Source: Diabrotica undecimpunctata (lineage: Eukaryota; Arthropoda; Insecta; Coleoptera; Chrysomelidae). From it: a stretch of 64,000 bases of DNA. This document shows positions 11,601 to 23,582 of the stretch, in pieces (position 1 is the first letter of the stretch; each line of letters opens with the position of its first letter). A program made the position numbers and the translations under genes. The notes beneath the pieces were generated by a model. That model did no database searches. It was not told where the DNA came from and saw nothing but the letters and a program-made list of their open reading frames with translations. The stretch is from NCBI RefSeq assembly GCF_040954645.1, contig NC_092803.1, positions 62,486,484-62,550,483 on the forward strand, given 5' to 3'.

Positions 11601-12235
11601 AATTTTGCATATAATAATCGGTAGGTTATAGTAATGTGTATATTTTTTATTTTACTAAATTTCATTATAACTCATCTAAAATACCATATTGAATTGTAAA
11701 ACAGATTTTTCTCTATTGTACTCTATTTTGTTTTTATTTCAGTAAAACTGCTTGGAAGTGAGTGACAATGAATCAGAATAAGCAAATCTACTACTATTTA
11801 CCTATTCACAGTATTTCCTCTGCAGAAAATTTTTAAATTTCAAGGGATTTGCATACAAAAAGAGTACTTATATTATTAGTATTATGTATGAAAACAAAAA
11901 TAAATATTTTACCTGAATCTCTAGGAGAAGTAAAGGTTTTACTCAGGTATCGTTGATTTAAATGCGACTCTTAAGAAGTGTACGGGGTGCTCACTATTAT
12001 GTGTTTGGTGTTGATGGATATAGAATTTTTTATATAAAAATGAGTGCACGTCAGACGTCAGAATGCCACAGCGTTGCCAAAACATCAGAATAGTTAATAC
12101 GTGAGGAATTTTTTAAATGTCGACTATTTAAGAATGCAATACACTAATCAATTGGATTTTCATGAAAAAAGAAAATGATCACATTTTCAATCTTTCAAAA
12201 TTGATTTTAAAAGTTCATTATTTTTAACAAGCTTG
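8609..12235. other. Long stretch without a recognised gene
   Basis: This is AT-rich DNA with no convincing coding region. A T-rich block at about 9590-9990 could be the antisense of a very decayed minus-strand LINE segment upstream of the RT (scraps such as EDNKDGWNKF and NEGTGYAKFKKL on the minus strand), but the support is weak. The open frames at 10376-10558 and 11043-11348 have no motifs and overlap each other on opposite strands. Confidence 0.35.
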
Positions 12236-13165
12236 AGAAATATGATTAATAGTAGAGGTGGGTCTGTTTGTAGAAGGGGCAATTATACAACCTATTTTGG
12301 TTAATGAGAAATTGTTTTCCGATAGGTTATCCTAGATAGATTTTCGTCGACACCGGCAATGACTAGATCAAAGTTTTTTTGATGAGTTGGAGCGGGTTGC
12401 GAATTAGTTGGGCCTTGAGATTTGGGTTTGTGTCCTAGATTTATGATGTAATTTGGTGTAGTTTTTCAGTGAGATCTTTAAGGTCTAGAAGGTTAATAGT
12501 TCATATGAAAGCTGCCTTTTGGGCTGGGAACACTTTTATTAAGTCTAAATTTGGTATTAGCTGTTGTCTTTGATGAGTCGATAGAATGGTCTCTGCTGTT
12601 GTGTATTTTGTGTAGTGGGTTGCGTGTTCTGTGTGAGTGTTTTTTAGTATTTTCTTTGATGTGAGTATTTTTTGTGTTGTGTTTTGCATGTCTGTATATT
12701 ATGCGGATTTCAGGCTGTATATTTTTATGTGGCCGTGATCTGTAATGGAAGTCCTTTTACCACTCTTTCATGTTGGTAATAGGACCTGTTGTATAGAGGA
12801 TAGCTTGATGTTCGGAAGGTTTAAGTTCTAGGGAATAGGAGATGTCTCTAAGAAGGTTGTGGTTTTTAAGGACGCAAGAGAATTTTCTTGGATTGGAAAA
12901 TTTTTGTGGGATTAGTGTGATGTAGTATTTGTGTGTTGTGTTTATTTTTGGTGTAGTGTGTGTTTAATTTTGTGAGGTGTGTGATGATGCGTGTTGTGTT
13001 TGTTCTAGTGTGAATGATAACCATACTTTTTGTATTATGTTAGTAATTGTGTCGGACGCTGGTTTTGTTTCCTCTTTGGTTAATTGTATGTCTTGTATGA
13101 TTGGTGTGATGTGTTTGCGAGTCGTCTTAGGATTTTGGAGGTAAATTTCTCCGCATTTTTATGTT
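12236..13165 (-). pseudogene. Decayed minus-strand retroelement-like coding region, unassigned
   Basis: The plus strand is markedly G/T-rich over about 0.9 kb, so the minus strand is A/C-rich, as in an mRNA-like sequence. Minus-strand frames give GEIYLQNPKTTRKHITPIIQ, TKEETKPASDTITNIIQKVW, FSCVLKNHNLLRDISYSLEL and then LKDLTEKLHQIT and NPNLKAQLIRNPLQLIKK, broken by several stops. It resembles an ORF1-type nucleic-acid-binding protein of a non-LTR element in flavour, but I cannot name the family. Confidence 0.35.
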
Positions 13166-13410
13166 TTCGGAGGTAAATTTCTCCGCATTTTTCGACCGTG
13201 GTTCGTGTCTATTTATAGTAAGAGACACTTGTGATGTGTGTGATTTTGTGGATTGTTGTCGTTTTCAGTGTATGTTGTGTCTGGTAGTTGTAGAGGTCCT
13301 TTTTGTTTTTCTGATGCTGTTCGTGCCATGTTTATGTAGTGTGCTGGTTATTTGTGTGGGAGTGTAACTAGTGTTTATATGGAATGTGCAGAATAGTGAG
13401 TATATGTATT

Positions 13411-13415
13411 TGTGT

Positions 13416-13444
<29 letters not shown>
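13411..13444. repeat. (TG)n microsatellite
   Basis: A TG dinucleotide tract, almost uninterrupted. It ends exactly where the family A retrotransposon copy begins, which may mark its truncated 5' junction. Confidence 0.9.
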
Positions 13445-13445
<1 letters not shown>

Positions 13446-13448
<3 letters not shown>

Positions 13449-15520
13449 CGAGTAAAACAACAACGATCCTATAACAAACTGGATATGGATTTTATTAGAA
13501 ACAAAAGCCAGATGATTGCAAACAATTTAGAGAGCAATTTTGAAAATTATGAACAACAAGAATCCATCGAGGATCATTGGAACCAAATCAAAACGATTAT
13601 AAGCAACTCAACTCCAAACTTAAAAGAAAGCAGTCAAAAAAAAGCAACAGTGGATGAACGATGAGATTTTAAACTTGATGGAAAAAAGACGCAATTTTAA
13701 GAACCAAAACGTCGAAATGTATAAAGTAATTAATAAAGAGATAAGAACTAAAATAAGAGCTGCAAAACAAACATCTTCGAAAACAAATGTTTAGAAATTA
13801 AAGAATTACAGGGAAAACATGATTCACTTTATATGTATAAAAAAATAAAAGAACTGACAGGTCAGAACAAAAAACAGGCAAATAACATCGTTGATAGAGA
13901 CGGAAAACTGATTATCACTAATTTGCATAACATAGACAGATGGAACGAGTATATTGAGGAGGAACTGTTTAGTGATGAAAGGCCCGAGCTTGAAATTAAC
14001 GAAGTAGTTACAGGACCTGACATAACTATGGACGAAATTGAACAAGCACTACGATTAGCAAAGACCCGTAAAGCGACGGGACCAGATGAAATACCGAGTA
14101 AAATAATAAAGCTCTTCGAAAGTTCAAGTAAAATATCTCTCCTTCATCTGTTTAATAAAATTTATGAAACTGGCTATATACCAACGGATTGGAGGCTGTC
14201 GACTTTTGTGACGATACTTAAAAAAGCAAATGCAAAAAGATTTAGTGACTACCGAACCATCAGCTTGATGAGTCATGTTTTAAAGATATTTCTACGAATT
14301 TTGCACTCTAGGATGTACCAAAAAATAGAACAACAACTTGGTAACACACAGTTTGGATTCCGCAATAACCTTGGAACAAGAGGAGGCACTATTTAGTATT
14401 CAGGTTATAGTACAGAGATGCAGAGAGAAGGCATTTGATCAAGTAAAACATACTGAAATGATAGCCATTCTTCAGCAGGTAGGTATTGATAATAAAGACC
14501 TACGCATTATTAAAAATCTTTACTGGCATCAACGTGTAAACATCAGGATTGGCTGGGACACTTCTGAAGAGCTTCAAAGCAAAGCACGAAGAGGAGTAAG
14601 GCAGGGCTGCATTTTGTCCCCGCTACTATTTAACATCTATTCTGAGTTCGTTTTTAATAAAGCAGTGGATAATGTTCAATGTGGTATAAAAATGAATGAC
14701 GTCAATATTAATAATTTGAGATATGCAGATGACACAGTGTTAATTACAAGCAATTACGAAGAACTTCAACATCTAATTAATAGGATTACCACAACGTGTG
14801 ATGAATATAGTCTTAAGCTAAACACCGCAAAGACAAATGTGATGGTCGTCAATAAAACGACAAAACAACCGGAAGTGGTAACAGCTTATGGTGAACAACT
14901 GGAGAGAACTAATAGTATCACTTACCTTGGTTGTAATCTAAATGAGAACTGGAACATAAGCAAAGAAATTAGAATACGGATAGAGAAGGCCAGAGCTGCA
15001 TTCTTTAAGATGAAGAAACTGTTATGTGGAAACAATATTACTTTAAGTCTGAAAATTAGATTAGTGAGATGTTATGTGTTCTCTACTCTTTTGTATGGTG
15101 TCGAAGGTTGGACTTTGACGGATACACTTCTGAAGAAACTGGAAGGCTTTGAAATCTGCATGTATCGGAGAATCCTACGAATAAGTTGGGTGGATGGAGT
15201 TTGTAACGAAGTTGTTTTGCATCGGATGAAAAAAGTTACGGAAGTCGTCAAAACAGTTAAAAATCGCAAACTTAAATATTTTGGCCATGTTATGCGCCAC
15301 CCAGAGAGATATAATATACTCCATTTAATAATACAAGGCAAGGTAGACGGAAGAAGAGGGCTAGGCCGAAGAAGAACGGCATGGTTTAGAAAACTGGGAG
15401 ATTGGTTTAACAGATAATCTGCATCTCTTTTCCGAGCTGCCGTCAAGAAAATTACTATAGCCAATTTAATAGCCAACGCTCGATAATCGAGCTCGGCACA
15501 TGAAGAAGAAAAAAGATAGG
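13446..15520 (+). pseudogene. Non-LTR retrotransposon family A, 5'-truncated, RT inactivated
   Basis: The copy begins after the endonuclease domain with a linker (DMDFIRNKSQMIANNLESN), then the RT fingers KATGPDEIPSKIIKLFES, DWRLSTFVTILKK and FSDYRTISLMSHVLKIFLR. The palm has RRGVRQGCILSPLLFNIYSE and motif C NNLRYADDTVLIT. The C-terminal tail shows VRCYVFSTLLYGVEGWTL and LKYFGHVMRHPERYN. At about 14420 the codons between CRE and KAFDQV are missing. Family member 37480 has about 14 residues there, including FIDYR, so motif A and its aspartate are deleted. A frameshift follows the fingers at about 14390, and a stop lies at about 15415. A GAAGAAG tail ends the copy near 15515. Confidence 0.85.
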
Positions 15521-15554
15521 AATTTATCATTTATTATTTACCATCTATCAACCT

Positions 15555-16350
15555 GGTCAATGTAATGTTCAGAAAACCTACAGAGGACATCTGCATCTCC
15601 AGATGTTGTTAAGACCGCAGTGTCGTCTACGTAAAGTAAAATAAGTGTGCTTATGTTACGTGGATTTGGGAAGTTTTTGTTGTATATTGTGTCCAGTATT
15701 GCCCTTTTTTAAGAATATAATTGTATTTGCTACCTTCAATGGTGATCAAAAGTAGCAGCGTCTGAGAGTGTCGATGACAATGTTCGACAGGTAGAGTGTG
15801 ACGCTCGGCGGAAGGTACTTCACGCAGTTCCTGGCAATGTTGTCCCCGGTGAATTTGAGTTGTCCATTTGGCAAAAAATTTCAAATGTTTGTTGATCCAT
15901 AGGCGCTATGATCGGATGTTCATGTGGTTCCTGTGGATTGAAAGGGGTGGCGAGTCGTCTTTCTATGTCTCTCTCGGAATTTTGTGTGTATATTATTCAC
16001 CTGCAGTTTGATTAACACTGATAGGCGGTTATATTCTCTTTTAATATGAGGGTTTCCAGTGCGTTGAAACTGACGGAGGAGTAATCTTTTGTTTAATTTT
16101 GTCGATTATATGGGATGGCAGTGGTGGTTTTGTAGGGTTGATGACCCAATTATAGACTGATATCTTAATTGCTCGATTTATTAGATCATAAATAAAAAAT
16201 AGTTTAAATTACTTAACTGTGGAGTGTTGACAGATGGATGTTGTTTGAAGAAGTTTCAGTCGGCGTGTTTATAGTCTCTTATTGTACGGAAAGGATTTTG
16301 GGGTAAAGGTACTAAACCTGTACTTTTACTAATATAGGGATGTGATCCCA
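15555..16350 (-). pseudogene. Jockey-like retrotransposon remnant with internal deletions
   Basis: On the minus strand the order is: end of the endonuclease (DHIPILVKVQV near 16340), linker (PSHIIDKIKQK, then LLRQFQRTGNPHIKREYNRL near 16040), RT fingers (FTGDNIARNCVKYLPPSVTL then YLSNIVIDTLRRCYF near 15780), and finally motif C as STLILLYVDDTAVLTTS near 15620. Palm motifs between the fingers and motif C are missing, so an internal deletion has joined them. Several stops and shifts are present. The pattern PP..TLYL.NI....L.YF.P.W is typical of Jockey RTs. Confidence 0.75.
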
Positions 16351-16798
16351 AGTGATTAAAGCCGACATATTTATTAATGAAAAAATAATCGTCATTCAAG
16401 AGTTTACGCAAAAAATGTATGCCGTAAATAATTGCAACAGAGTAGGTTATGCAAAAAATAGCATATTTTATGAAAACTTATGCTGCGAAAGAAGACAACT
16501 AACAGTTTTTGAAAAAAAATTTAAGTTTTTTTAAATAATTTTAAACATAAATGTTTATTAGCACTTTTTGTGTAGAATGAACAATTATTTCACAAACAAT
16601 CCTTAAAGTAAACGTCGATTTTGAATGGCAAAATCAATTTTAAATAAAATTTTTATCAGCTCGACGGTAAAAGTTTGATATCTTTTGATTCAAGTGTCCT
16701 AGCGACAAAAATTAAGATGCCTTTTTAAAGGAAACAGTTTATATTTTGTATGCAACTTTTTTATATTTTGCCGCAAATAAACTCGGATTGTACAAAGG
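16351..16798. other. Unassigned sequence
   Basis: A 60-codon open frame (16352-16534) has no recognisable motif. No other signal is seen. Confidence 0.3.
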
Positions 16799-17042
16799 TG
16801 ATAAATAAATAAATGGGCGCGATTTTTGCGATTTTTTATGATTTTTATGAGATCAATACAATCAATGCCTTTCATTGACTCACCACTATAAAGTTTTGAT
16901 TACTAGACCCCAACCTTAAATTGTAGTTTTGAGTTTTGGCAACAAATGTGAAGCATATGTAATATGCTTAAAAAACGCTGTATTCAAATTTTCACATAAC
17001 AAACCAATCAAGGCAAAAATCGCGCCACGTTTATTTATTTAA
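16799..17042. repeat. Inverted-repeat element of about 240 bp (MITE candidate)
   Basis: The left arm (AAATAAATGGGCGCGATTT ending in TTGC at 16829) and the right arm (from 17013, GCAAAAATCGCGCC followed by ACGTTTATTTATTTAAC) are near-perfect reverse complements over about 30 bp. The conserved core is GGCGCGATTTTTGC, GC-rich against an AT-rich interior. There is no coding capacity, and a flanking target duplication is not clear because the flanks are low-complexity. Confidence 0.5.
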
Positions 17043-18450
17043 CAATTATATAAAAACTAAGTTCATTCTCGGCAACATACAAAAACTGCAGACGAAAGCT
17101 GCACTCTTTATCTTTAAAACGCATCTTGATTTTTGTCGATAGGGCACTGGGATTAAAAAATATAGAATTTTTACCGTCGAGCGTAACGCGTACGCGTAAC
17201 TGACATACAAAAAAGTACCTATAACCATTTTTGTTTAAAATTATCTCAGCTACATTGTTTTTAAACATTTTTTACGACGGCGTACAGATTCTTAGTAAAT
17301 CGATTTTTTTGCGTTATTACCGCTCTACGAAGAGAATTTTAAAGGGAAAACAGGGGGTAAAAATAATAAATCTTTTGCATCTTTTTTGGTGTCCCAAAAT
17401 TAATATTCTCAGCAAAATTCAGCTTGTTCTTATGATTTTTAGGGGCCAATTCTCTGATGACTAAACTATATTAAATAATTTTTATCCATTAAGCAGATCG
17501 GTGAATGTGTCTTATGTCGGATCTTAGACTATCACATATTAGTAAAACGTTCAATAAATGTTCGTCAGTCTGTATGTAACATTTTTTTTGCAATTTCTAT
17601 ATCTACAATTTCACAATTAGTCTTGTTACATTTTTTCCTCAACCAAAGTCAATCTTAAATGAGTCCAAAATGCTTCTATTTAGAAATCGCTTTGCATATA
17701 AAGCTCGAACATATCGAGAATTTTTTTACATTCGCTATAAATTAATATTATATCGAATATGTACTTTCCTTTTACCATAAATATCTCACAAATATAAATT
17801 TAATCTACAAATGACAGTAGACGCAATAAACAATATGTTTAAATAAAAAATTAAGTCTAATCATTAAAATTAATTTCCTCACCGTTTAATTTCAAATAGA
17901 AAAATCAATTTTTTTGTGTTAACTTTTAACTCCTATATTTAACTTTTTTCAATGTAATTACGTTATACCATCGTTCAACGAAATGTAACATTTCCCAATT
18001 TAATTTGAAAATTGTGACACAGGCTGTAGGGAATATATATGTGATACTCTGTGATAATAGATTTCCACAGATTTCGAAACTATGTTAAGAAGACGAATAC
18101 AATGCTGATGTATATTCTCGACCATGTACCACACACAGTCTCGATTGGTCTGGATTTTATCTTTTGTGTACGACAACGCCAGTCGGTACATCACTATTGT
18201 TACAAGGGATTGTTTCAATTGAAGCTCGAGAAGATATTACTCGATATTATATACGGTTACTGTATAAATTATATCGCGAAGAATGTCATATATCTTGATT
18301 TAAATTTTTCATTTTCTGTAGATGCTTTTTTATTAATGAATATACTACCTTTTTTGGGATCTTTTGTATATTGTCGACGAAAGTTAACTAAAAATAATGA
18401 TCCAGATTGTAATTATGTACGATCATAATATTATTTAACTCCTTGATAAT
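17043..18450. other. No recognised gene; one 125-codon open frame of unknown status
   Basis: A plus-strand frame (18051-18428) encodes 125 residues rich in Ile/Leu/Phe/Tyr with no family I can name. It overlaps an antisense frame and has no neighbouring signal, so chance is a real possibility. The rest is AT-rich. Confidence 0.3.
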
Positions 18451-18454
18451 AAAT

Positions 18455-18830
18455 CTAATAGAAGACACAAAACGAAAGCTGGAAGTCTTCGAAAGAAAAG
18501 TATAGGATATTTGGAAGATATTTGAACCTATTACCAAAAACGAAGTATGGAGATCCAGGTACACCCATGAACTCTACCACCTGTTCACAGAGGCATCGAT
18601 CTCAGAATTCGTTAAACTTCAGAGACTTCGATGGGCTGGTAATGTAGTAAGAATGGAGACCGGACTCCATTCGGCGTCCGGCATGGGACCAGCAAGGTTG
18701 GAGGCATAGTTTGAAGGAGTCCAAAGCTCGATTTGGGTTGCTATGTTTGAGAAAGAGTGTGAATCTAATATGGCTGGTTTTGCTCATCACTTTTTATAGT
18801 GCAGTCTTCTCTTAAAGTTTACAAGTTTGA
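18455..18830 (+). pseudogene. Non-LTR retrotransposon 3' fragment
   Basis: Plus-strand translation: EDTKRKLEVFERKV, stop, DIWKIFEPITKNEVWRSRY, HELYHLFTEASISEFVKLQ, RLRWAGNVVRMETG. The combination (LExFERKxLRxIxGP, EVWRxRYxxELY, VKxxRLRWAGHVxRM) is a familiar tail of insect LINE ORF2 proteins. A frameshift follows after the RM. No RT catalytic motif is present. Confidence 0.7.
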
Positions 18831-19184
18831 GTGGACAAACCTTCAAACCTTGGGACGTTGATTTTAATCAAAATACCCAAAACGTTTGCGCGTTTTTGTT
18901 TCTGTTTCTATAGACGTTGGTCTCCGTACTGTATTGTTTAGGCATCCTACTGATCTGCTTGAAGTTTAAACATATGCCTTAGCTTTTTCGTCGATATTAA
19001 TGTCATCTAAAAACATGATTTCATGGTATTTTTTTATATCGAAATATGTGTCTTGACTGCTAGTGGTAATTGGCACAGATACAATTTACATTTTCAATGT
19101 CTGTTTATATTTTTAATACTTTTACATTGGGAACAATATTAGTTACAATACACATTTTGGAGTACTTTTTTTTAAATTAAATTG

Positions 19185-19622
19185 TTAAGCTTTCTGTTTT
19201 TTAAAGATTAAATATATTTTACAGTTTCTGCTGATTGAAGTAAGAACGTCTTTACGGTTATTACCAAGATTGTATTTACTTCTGGCCATTAGGTAGTGTT
19301 GACAACCAAGAAGTAAGTCTTTTACAGAAGTCGTGGTGTTGCAGTACTGACACAAAATCCAATTAAACCTAATAAATTTATTAGGTGTCCATGTGTAAAG
19401 CATGTGTTCTATTCTTAATCTCCGAATAATAGATTTGTCCTTTCTTTTCATTGGTGGATGCTGGTGGTAGAAAATGTTTGGTTGGAGAACGCTTAACTTG
19501 GTATTGGTTATTTTCCAATGGTCATATCAAAGCCCCATTTTTTAACTGTTTGTTTTAGATCTGATGTTAAATCTTTATTGTTTAAATTATGAATGTGTTG
19601 CTTGTGTGAGTCCATTTTAAAA
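19185..19622 (-). pseudogene. RNase H-bearing LINE, 3' part (segment 4 of the split copy)
   Basis: On the minus strand: DLTSDLKQTVKKWGFDMTIG, a shift, IFYHQHPPMKRKDKSIIRRL, RIEHMLYTWTPN, then ILCQYCNTTTSVKDLLLGCQ. The IIxRLRIxHxxxTH and CxxC..xxHxLxxC pattern is the post-RNase H tail of I/Jockey-type ORF2 proteins (the His is Asp here). It continues the element whose RNase H stops at 29735, so the two were contiguous before the ~10.1-kb composite inserted. Confidence 0.75.
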
Positions 19623-19626
19623 GAAG

Positions 19627-19837
19627 TAAAAAAGAAATAAATTAGACTTACTCACATTCAGTTTAATTTTACTACCAAAGACGACCGGTTTCGCTTTCTA
19701 AAATTTGCAAAGCATCATCAGGTCAGTGGTACAAAGTAAATTAAATGCTGAAATTATAAAAAGCCCATATTAGGGTGCTGTCTTATAAGGATATAGATAA
19801 AAAAGTTATAGATCAAAAAAAGGTTTTAGTAATTATG

Positions 19838-19838
<1 letters not shown>
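19627..19838 (-). repeat. Hammerhead-bearing terminal repeat, left copy
   Basis: This is the reverse complement of 29506-29731 with only scattered differences and one or two single-base indels. It abuts the (TA)n tract on its inner side and the LINE on its outer side. It probably corresponds to a Penelope-type pseudo-LTR or a short non-autonomous derivative. Confidence 0.8.
19670..19733 (-). ncRNA. Hammerhead ribozyme motif (minus strand)
   Basis: Read on the minus strand: CTGATGA, one unpaired T, stem II GCTTT/AAAGC, GAAA, a two-pair stem III (AC, CG loop, GT), then C as the predicted cleavage-site base. Inner stem I is GAC/GTC, and an outer TACC/GGTA pairing is possible. All conserved core bases are present. 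Penelope-like elements are known to carry such minimal hammerheads. Activity is not shown here. Confidence 0.7.

Positions 19839-19840
<2 letters not shown>

Positions 19841-19908
<68 letters not shown>
19841..19908. repeat. (TA)n tract
   Basis: Pure AT dinucleotide repeat of about 68 bp that directly adjoins the left ribozyme repeat. Confidence 0.95.
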
Positions 19909-19910
<2 letters not shown>

Positions 19911-21430
19911 AAATGATTTCAATATGTTAAAAAGGATACAACTTAAATGGATTTTTATATGAGTTTGTTGTTCATGAATTTCATGAAGCCATCACAATGT
20001 GGGTTCGACTCTGAAATAAAAGAGATAAAAAGATTAGTAAATTGTTAAATAAATTTATTTTGACTTACCTGGTATAGTGTTAATAATTTCTGAATAGTAT
20101 AGTTGCCTAGTGTATAGATGAATCGTCTAAACCTTAAAAAGAACAAAAAAAGAAGAATTCTTAAAAAATTTTAAACATAGAAATTTTGAAAACGTCAGAA
20201 AATAAACTGTCAAGCAAGTCTATGGGAGCTAAATTAATAGGGGTTTTGTTAAATTACAGTGAAGAAATTACAATGATGTGGAGATGAAAAGAATAAATTG
20301 TATTAGCATTGTAATAGAATAAGTTTTATATCTGAACATTTTTTTTTATAAATTCCCAAATTAGATGTGATTAAAGTGATTATGAGAAATTAATGTGGAT
20401 TGACAAATGTGTCAGAACAGGACAGTTTTATGGTTTAAAAAAAAATAGAAGACGAAAAGAAAAAAGAACGTTGGTTGCTGTTAGCAACGAATGATAAATT
20501 TTGGGAGAGGCCGACAAGAAATAGGGAAAAAGGAGTCCTGAAATTGTGGAATAGGTCGGGAGTGTTTTTTTTTAACTCGTCTAAAGAGAATTTTAGTTTT
20601 TCCACAGTTTCCATAGCAGAGATATCCAGAATTTGTTCCAGAGAGTAAGAGAAACAATTTAACTTATAAATTATTATTGGAGTACAGAAATGTCATTTAA
20701 ATTGAGAAAATTAAAATTCATGAATTAACATAATTGCGATAGGCCTTAAAAAAATTGAAAATATTAATGATCATTAAATTAAAAATAGAATAGTACGTAC
20801 CTTAACTTCCGAAGAGAGGATTGATATTCCAGTTTCACCAATTATTTTGCGAGTAGTTAGTTTTCTTTAAATAAATCAGAACTGTTTTAAAGTAAGGTTG
20901 GATAATAATTTTGGGGATCATTTGAAATTTTGATTATATTTGAATGCAAGTTAAAAGTCAGCGGAATAAAGTGTTCATTTTCTTTTCTTTATAGTTCATT
21001 TAAACACTTTATAAAGTTGCAATATTTATTTAGTTTTTAGGTACTTGTATAGAGTCTCCACATTTTGTAATAAATTTTTATTGTCACGACTCTAAACCAC
21101 ATTAAGATTTATACGATTCCTATTTTTGTAAAATTTTAAAGGCAACCCAAGTTGCAGACGAATTTTATTGTTAATATTAAATTTGTTCAATATTAATAAA
21201 TAACGTGCTTCATTTGGGTTAATTTATCAAAGATCTAAAGTAAATTTTGGTTTAATTTCTTTTTGAACTCTACCAGGAGACTACAGAGTCGACGTCACAC
21301 AGTGACAGATTGCTTAGAACACATAATTAAGCTAGCTGAGGTATATATTAAATTAAACAACGAACCACAGATTTTAAAAATTACAACATTTATTATAAAT
21401 AAAAACAAAATTAATAAAATACAACTTTTT

Positions 21431-21432
<2 letters not shown>
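19909..21432. other. Unassigned AT-rich interior of the composite
   Basis: No gene is recognised. Short open frames have no motifs. A sequence near 20002 resembles an RNA polymerase III B box but has no partner A box. Confidence 0.35.

Positions 21433-21487
<55 letters not shown>
21433..21487. repeat. (TA)n tract left of MITE
   Basis: A pure (TA)n tract. The MITE begins at its last TA. Confidence 0.95.
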
Positions 21488-21490
<3 letters not shown>

Positions 21491-22095
21491 TGATGAGTGC
21501 CTTAAGAACCGGCAAAATAACACAAAAGATAGAAAACATAACACGTTGTGAAATAAAAAGAGATGATAGTAGTAGAGGTGGGAAATTATCGATAGAAACC
21601 TCTAATTTACATTAAATTACATTAGGACTATCGATAGTTTCCCACCTTTAGACGTTAGCTTATGAGCTAGTTGACTTCAGTCATAATATTACAAGTATAA
21701 CGTCGAATATTTACATTTTTTAAATTTCGCATAAAGTAAAAACTGATTGAAGGCAATAAAGCAAATATAAGAAAACAGTTTAATTAGTAGTAATTTGTAG
21801 TCTGAAATCATAGTTTTTATTGATCAATACTTTAATTTTGGATAAAAAAATACTCCTACTTAAACTGTTTTTACTTACATTACGTGATACGTATTACTAT
21901 TACTGAAGTCAACAAGCTCATAAGCTAACGTCTAAAGGTGGGAAATTTTCGATAATTCTAATGTAATGTAAAGTAAATTATAGGTTAATATCGATAATTT
22001 CTCACCTCTATTACTTTCATCTCTTTTTATTTCACAACGTATTATGTTTTCTATCTTTTGCGTTATTTTGCCGGTTCTTAAGGCACTCATCCCTG
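21488..22095. mobile_element. 608-bp MITE with ~200-bp terminal inverted repeats
   Basis: The left end CAGTGATGAGTGCCTTAAG mirrors the right end (reverse complement CAGGGATGAGTGCCTTAAG), and similarity continues for about 200 bp on each side (21488-21690 against 21900-22095). Both ends are flanked by TA inside a (TA)n tract, as expected for Tc1/mariner-type insertion. Each arm also folds on itself: AGGTGGGAAATTATCGATAG at 21576 pairs with 21628-21647, and a similar pair lies at about 21935-22010. No coding capacity. Confidence 0.85.

Positions 22096-22172
<77 letters not shown>
22096..22172. repeat. (TA)n tract right of MITE
   Basis: Pure (TA)n tract. With 21433-21487 it formed one longer tract before the MITE entered. 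Confidence 0.95.
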
Positions 22173-22173
<1 letters not shown>

Positions 22174-23522
22174 TGTTATGATGTGTTTTTTTGTTTGAAT
22201 TATGAGCAATGAGTATTTTTAATATTATAATATATAGGGTTTTTATCGCGGTTCTCAAAGAATTAGCTTGTAGGTACTTTTTTAAATTATCTTTATTATA
22301 ACTATTATGAAACACACATATATATCTAACCTAGTCAATGTAAATTTAAAATAAACTATCTTTAAACTGATATTCTTATAAAACTAATTAAATTCTATAG
22401 ACAATCTAAAATTTAAACAAAACTATCTTCAAAATTGAAATTGTTATGACACTAACTAAATTATATTAACAAAATTTTGTACCTTTCTTTCACTTAATGC
22501 CTAAATGAACTGTTTTCTACTATATAGATTCTAATCACCACTGAATGTCTTCGTACTTCAGTTATCCTTGTTTTTTGTGAAATTACTTTTTCCAATTATC
22601 AGCTTCTACCAATTTAAGATATAGTTTTCTTCACCAGCATTTATACACCACCAACCAAACCAGCAAACAGCATTTATATTTATTCTTCTTTTCAATATAC
22701 CAATATCCAATTATTATAAGTTGATTTATACTAATCTCCAACCATAATATAATTTAATTTCTTCCAATATACCTTTTTTTATCTTCAATAATTATTTGTG
22801 TATAATTATAAATGTGCATTAAATTATATGCATAATTTTTAATCTTCATTTAACTCACTATATTAAACTATTGAACTATTTGTACTTGATTCACTGACTC
22901 TAACTAACTTTCATAATAAACTGCTTGACTTCTGACTAAAAACTTAAAAACTGCCAAAAACTGCCATCTTGAATCCAAATCACGGGTATTTATATGTTTT
23001 TGGATTTCTAGAACCATCTCGTAAGATATCATGTTCCAATTTGTTCTATCAAATACTTGTCTGAATTTTCTGGAACAAACCATTTCGCAAACATGGCCAT
23101 CTCCGGAGATCCAGAGAATTCCATTCTTTTCTATTAATAATTTTGTTTACATTTAGGCTTTTCAGATCAGAATATATAATTAAATTAGTAACTAACACTC
23201 TAATTTAATAAAATACACATTTCAAACAATATATTATACAACCCCACTTTATATTCCCTTATGATTAATTTCTATCTGTCAAATTACTCCGAGAGTATTT
23301 TTGGTTGCCTATGCACATGGCTCACTTATATATATTTACAATATTAAAATACAACTTTTTACAATTATTATATGCTAATTTATTAAAAATGCCCTCACAT
23401 AAATATATTTTTATAAAATTCTCTAGTATATAACTTATTTAAAATAATCAAATACTTTTTTATATCTAATATTATGTAGTATATAACTTATAAATTATTT
23501 TCTATAAACCCTAATCGTATCA

Positions 23523-23526
<4 letters not shown>
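22173..23526. other. Unassigned AT-rich interior of the composite
   Basis: Nothing recognisable on either strand. Confidence 0.4.

Positions 23527-23579
<53 letters not shown>
23527..23579. repeat. (TA)n tract left of mariner-like element
   Basis: A pure (TA)n tract. The mariner-like element starts at its final TA. Confidence 0.95.

Positions 23580-23582
<3 letters not shown>

Noticed and set aside
18051..18428. 125-codon plus-strand open frame as a real gene
   Set aside because: It has no motif, no supporting neighbour and a composition typical of AT-rich DNA. I kept it only as a remark.
19990..20030. tRNA gene or SINE promoter suggested by GGTTCGACTC
   Set aside because: This B-box-like sequence has no A box at the right distance and no cloverleaf.
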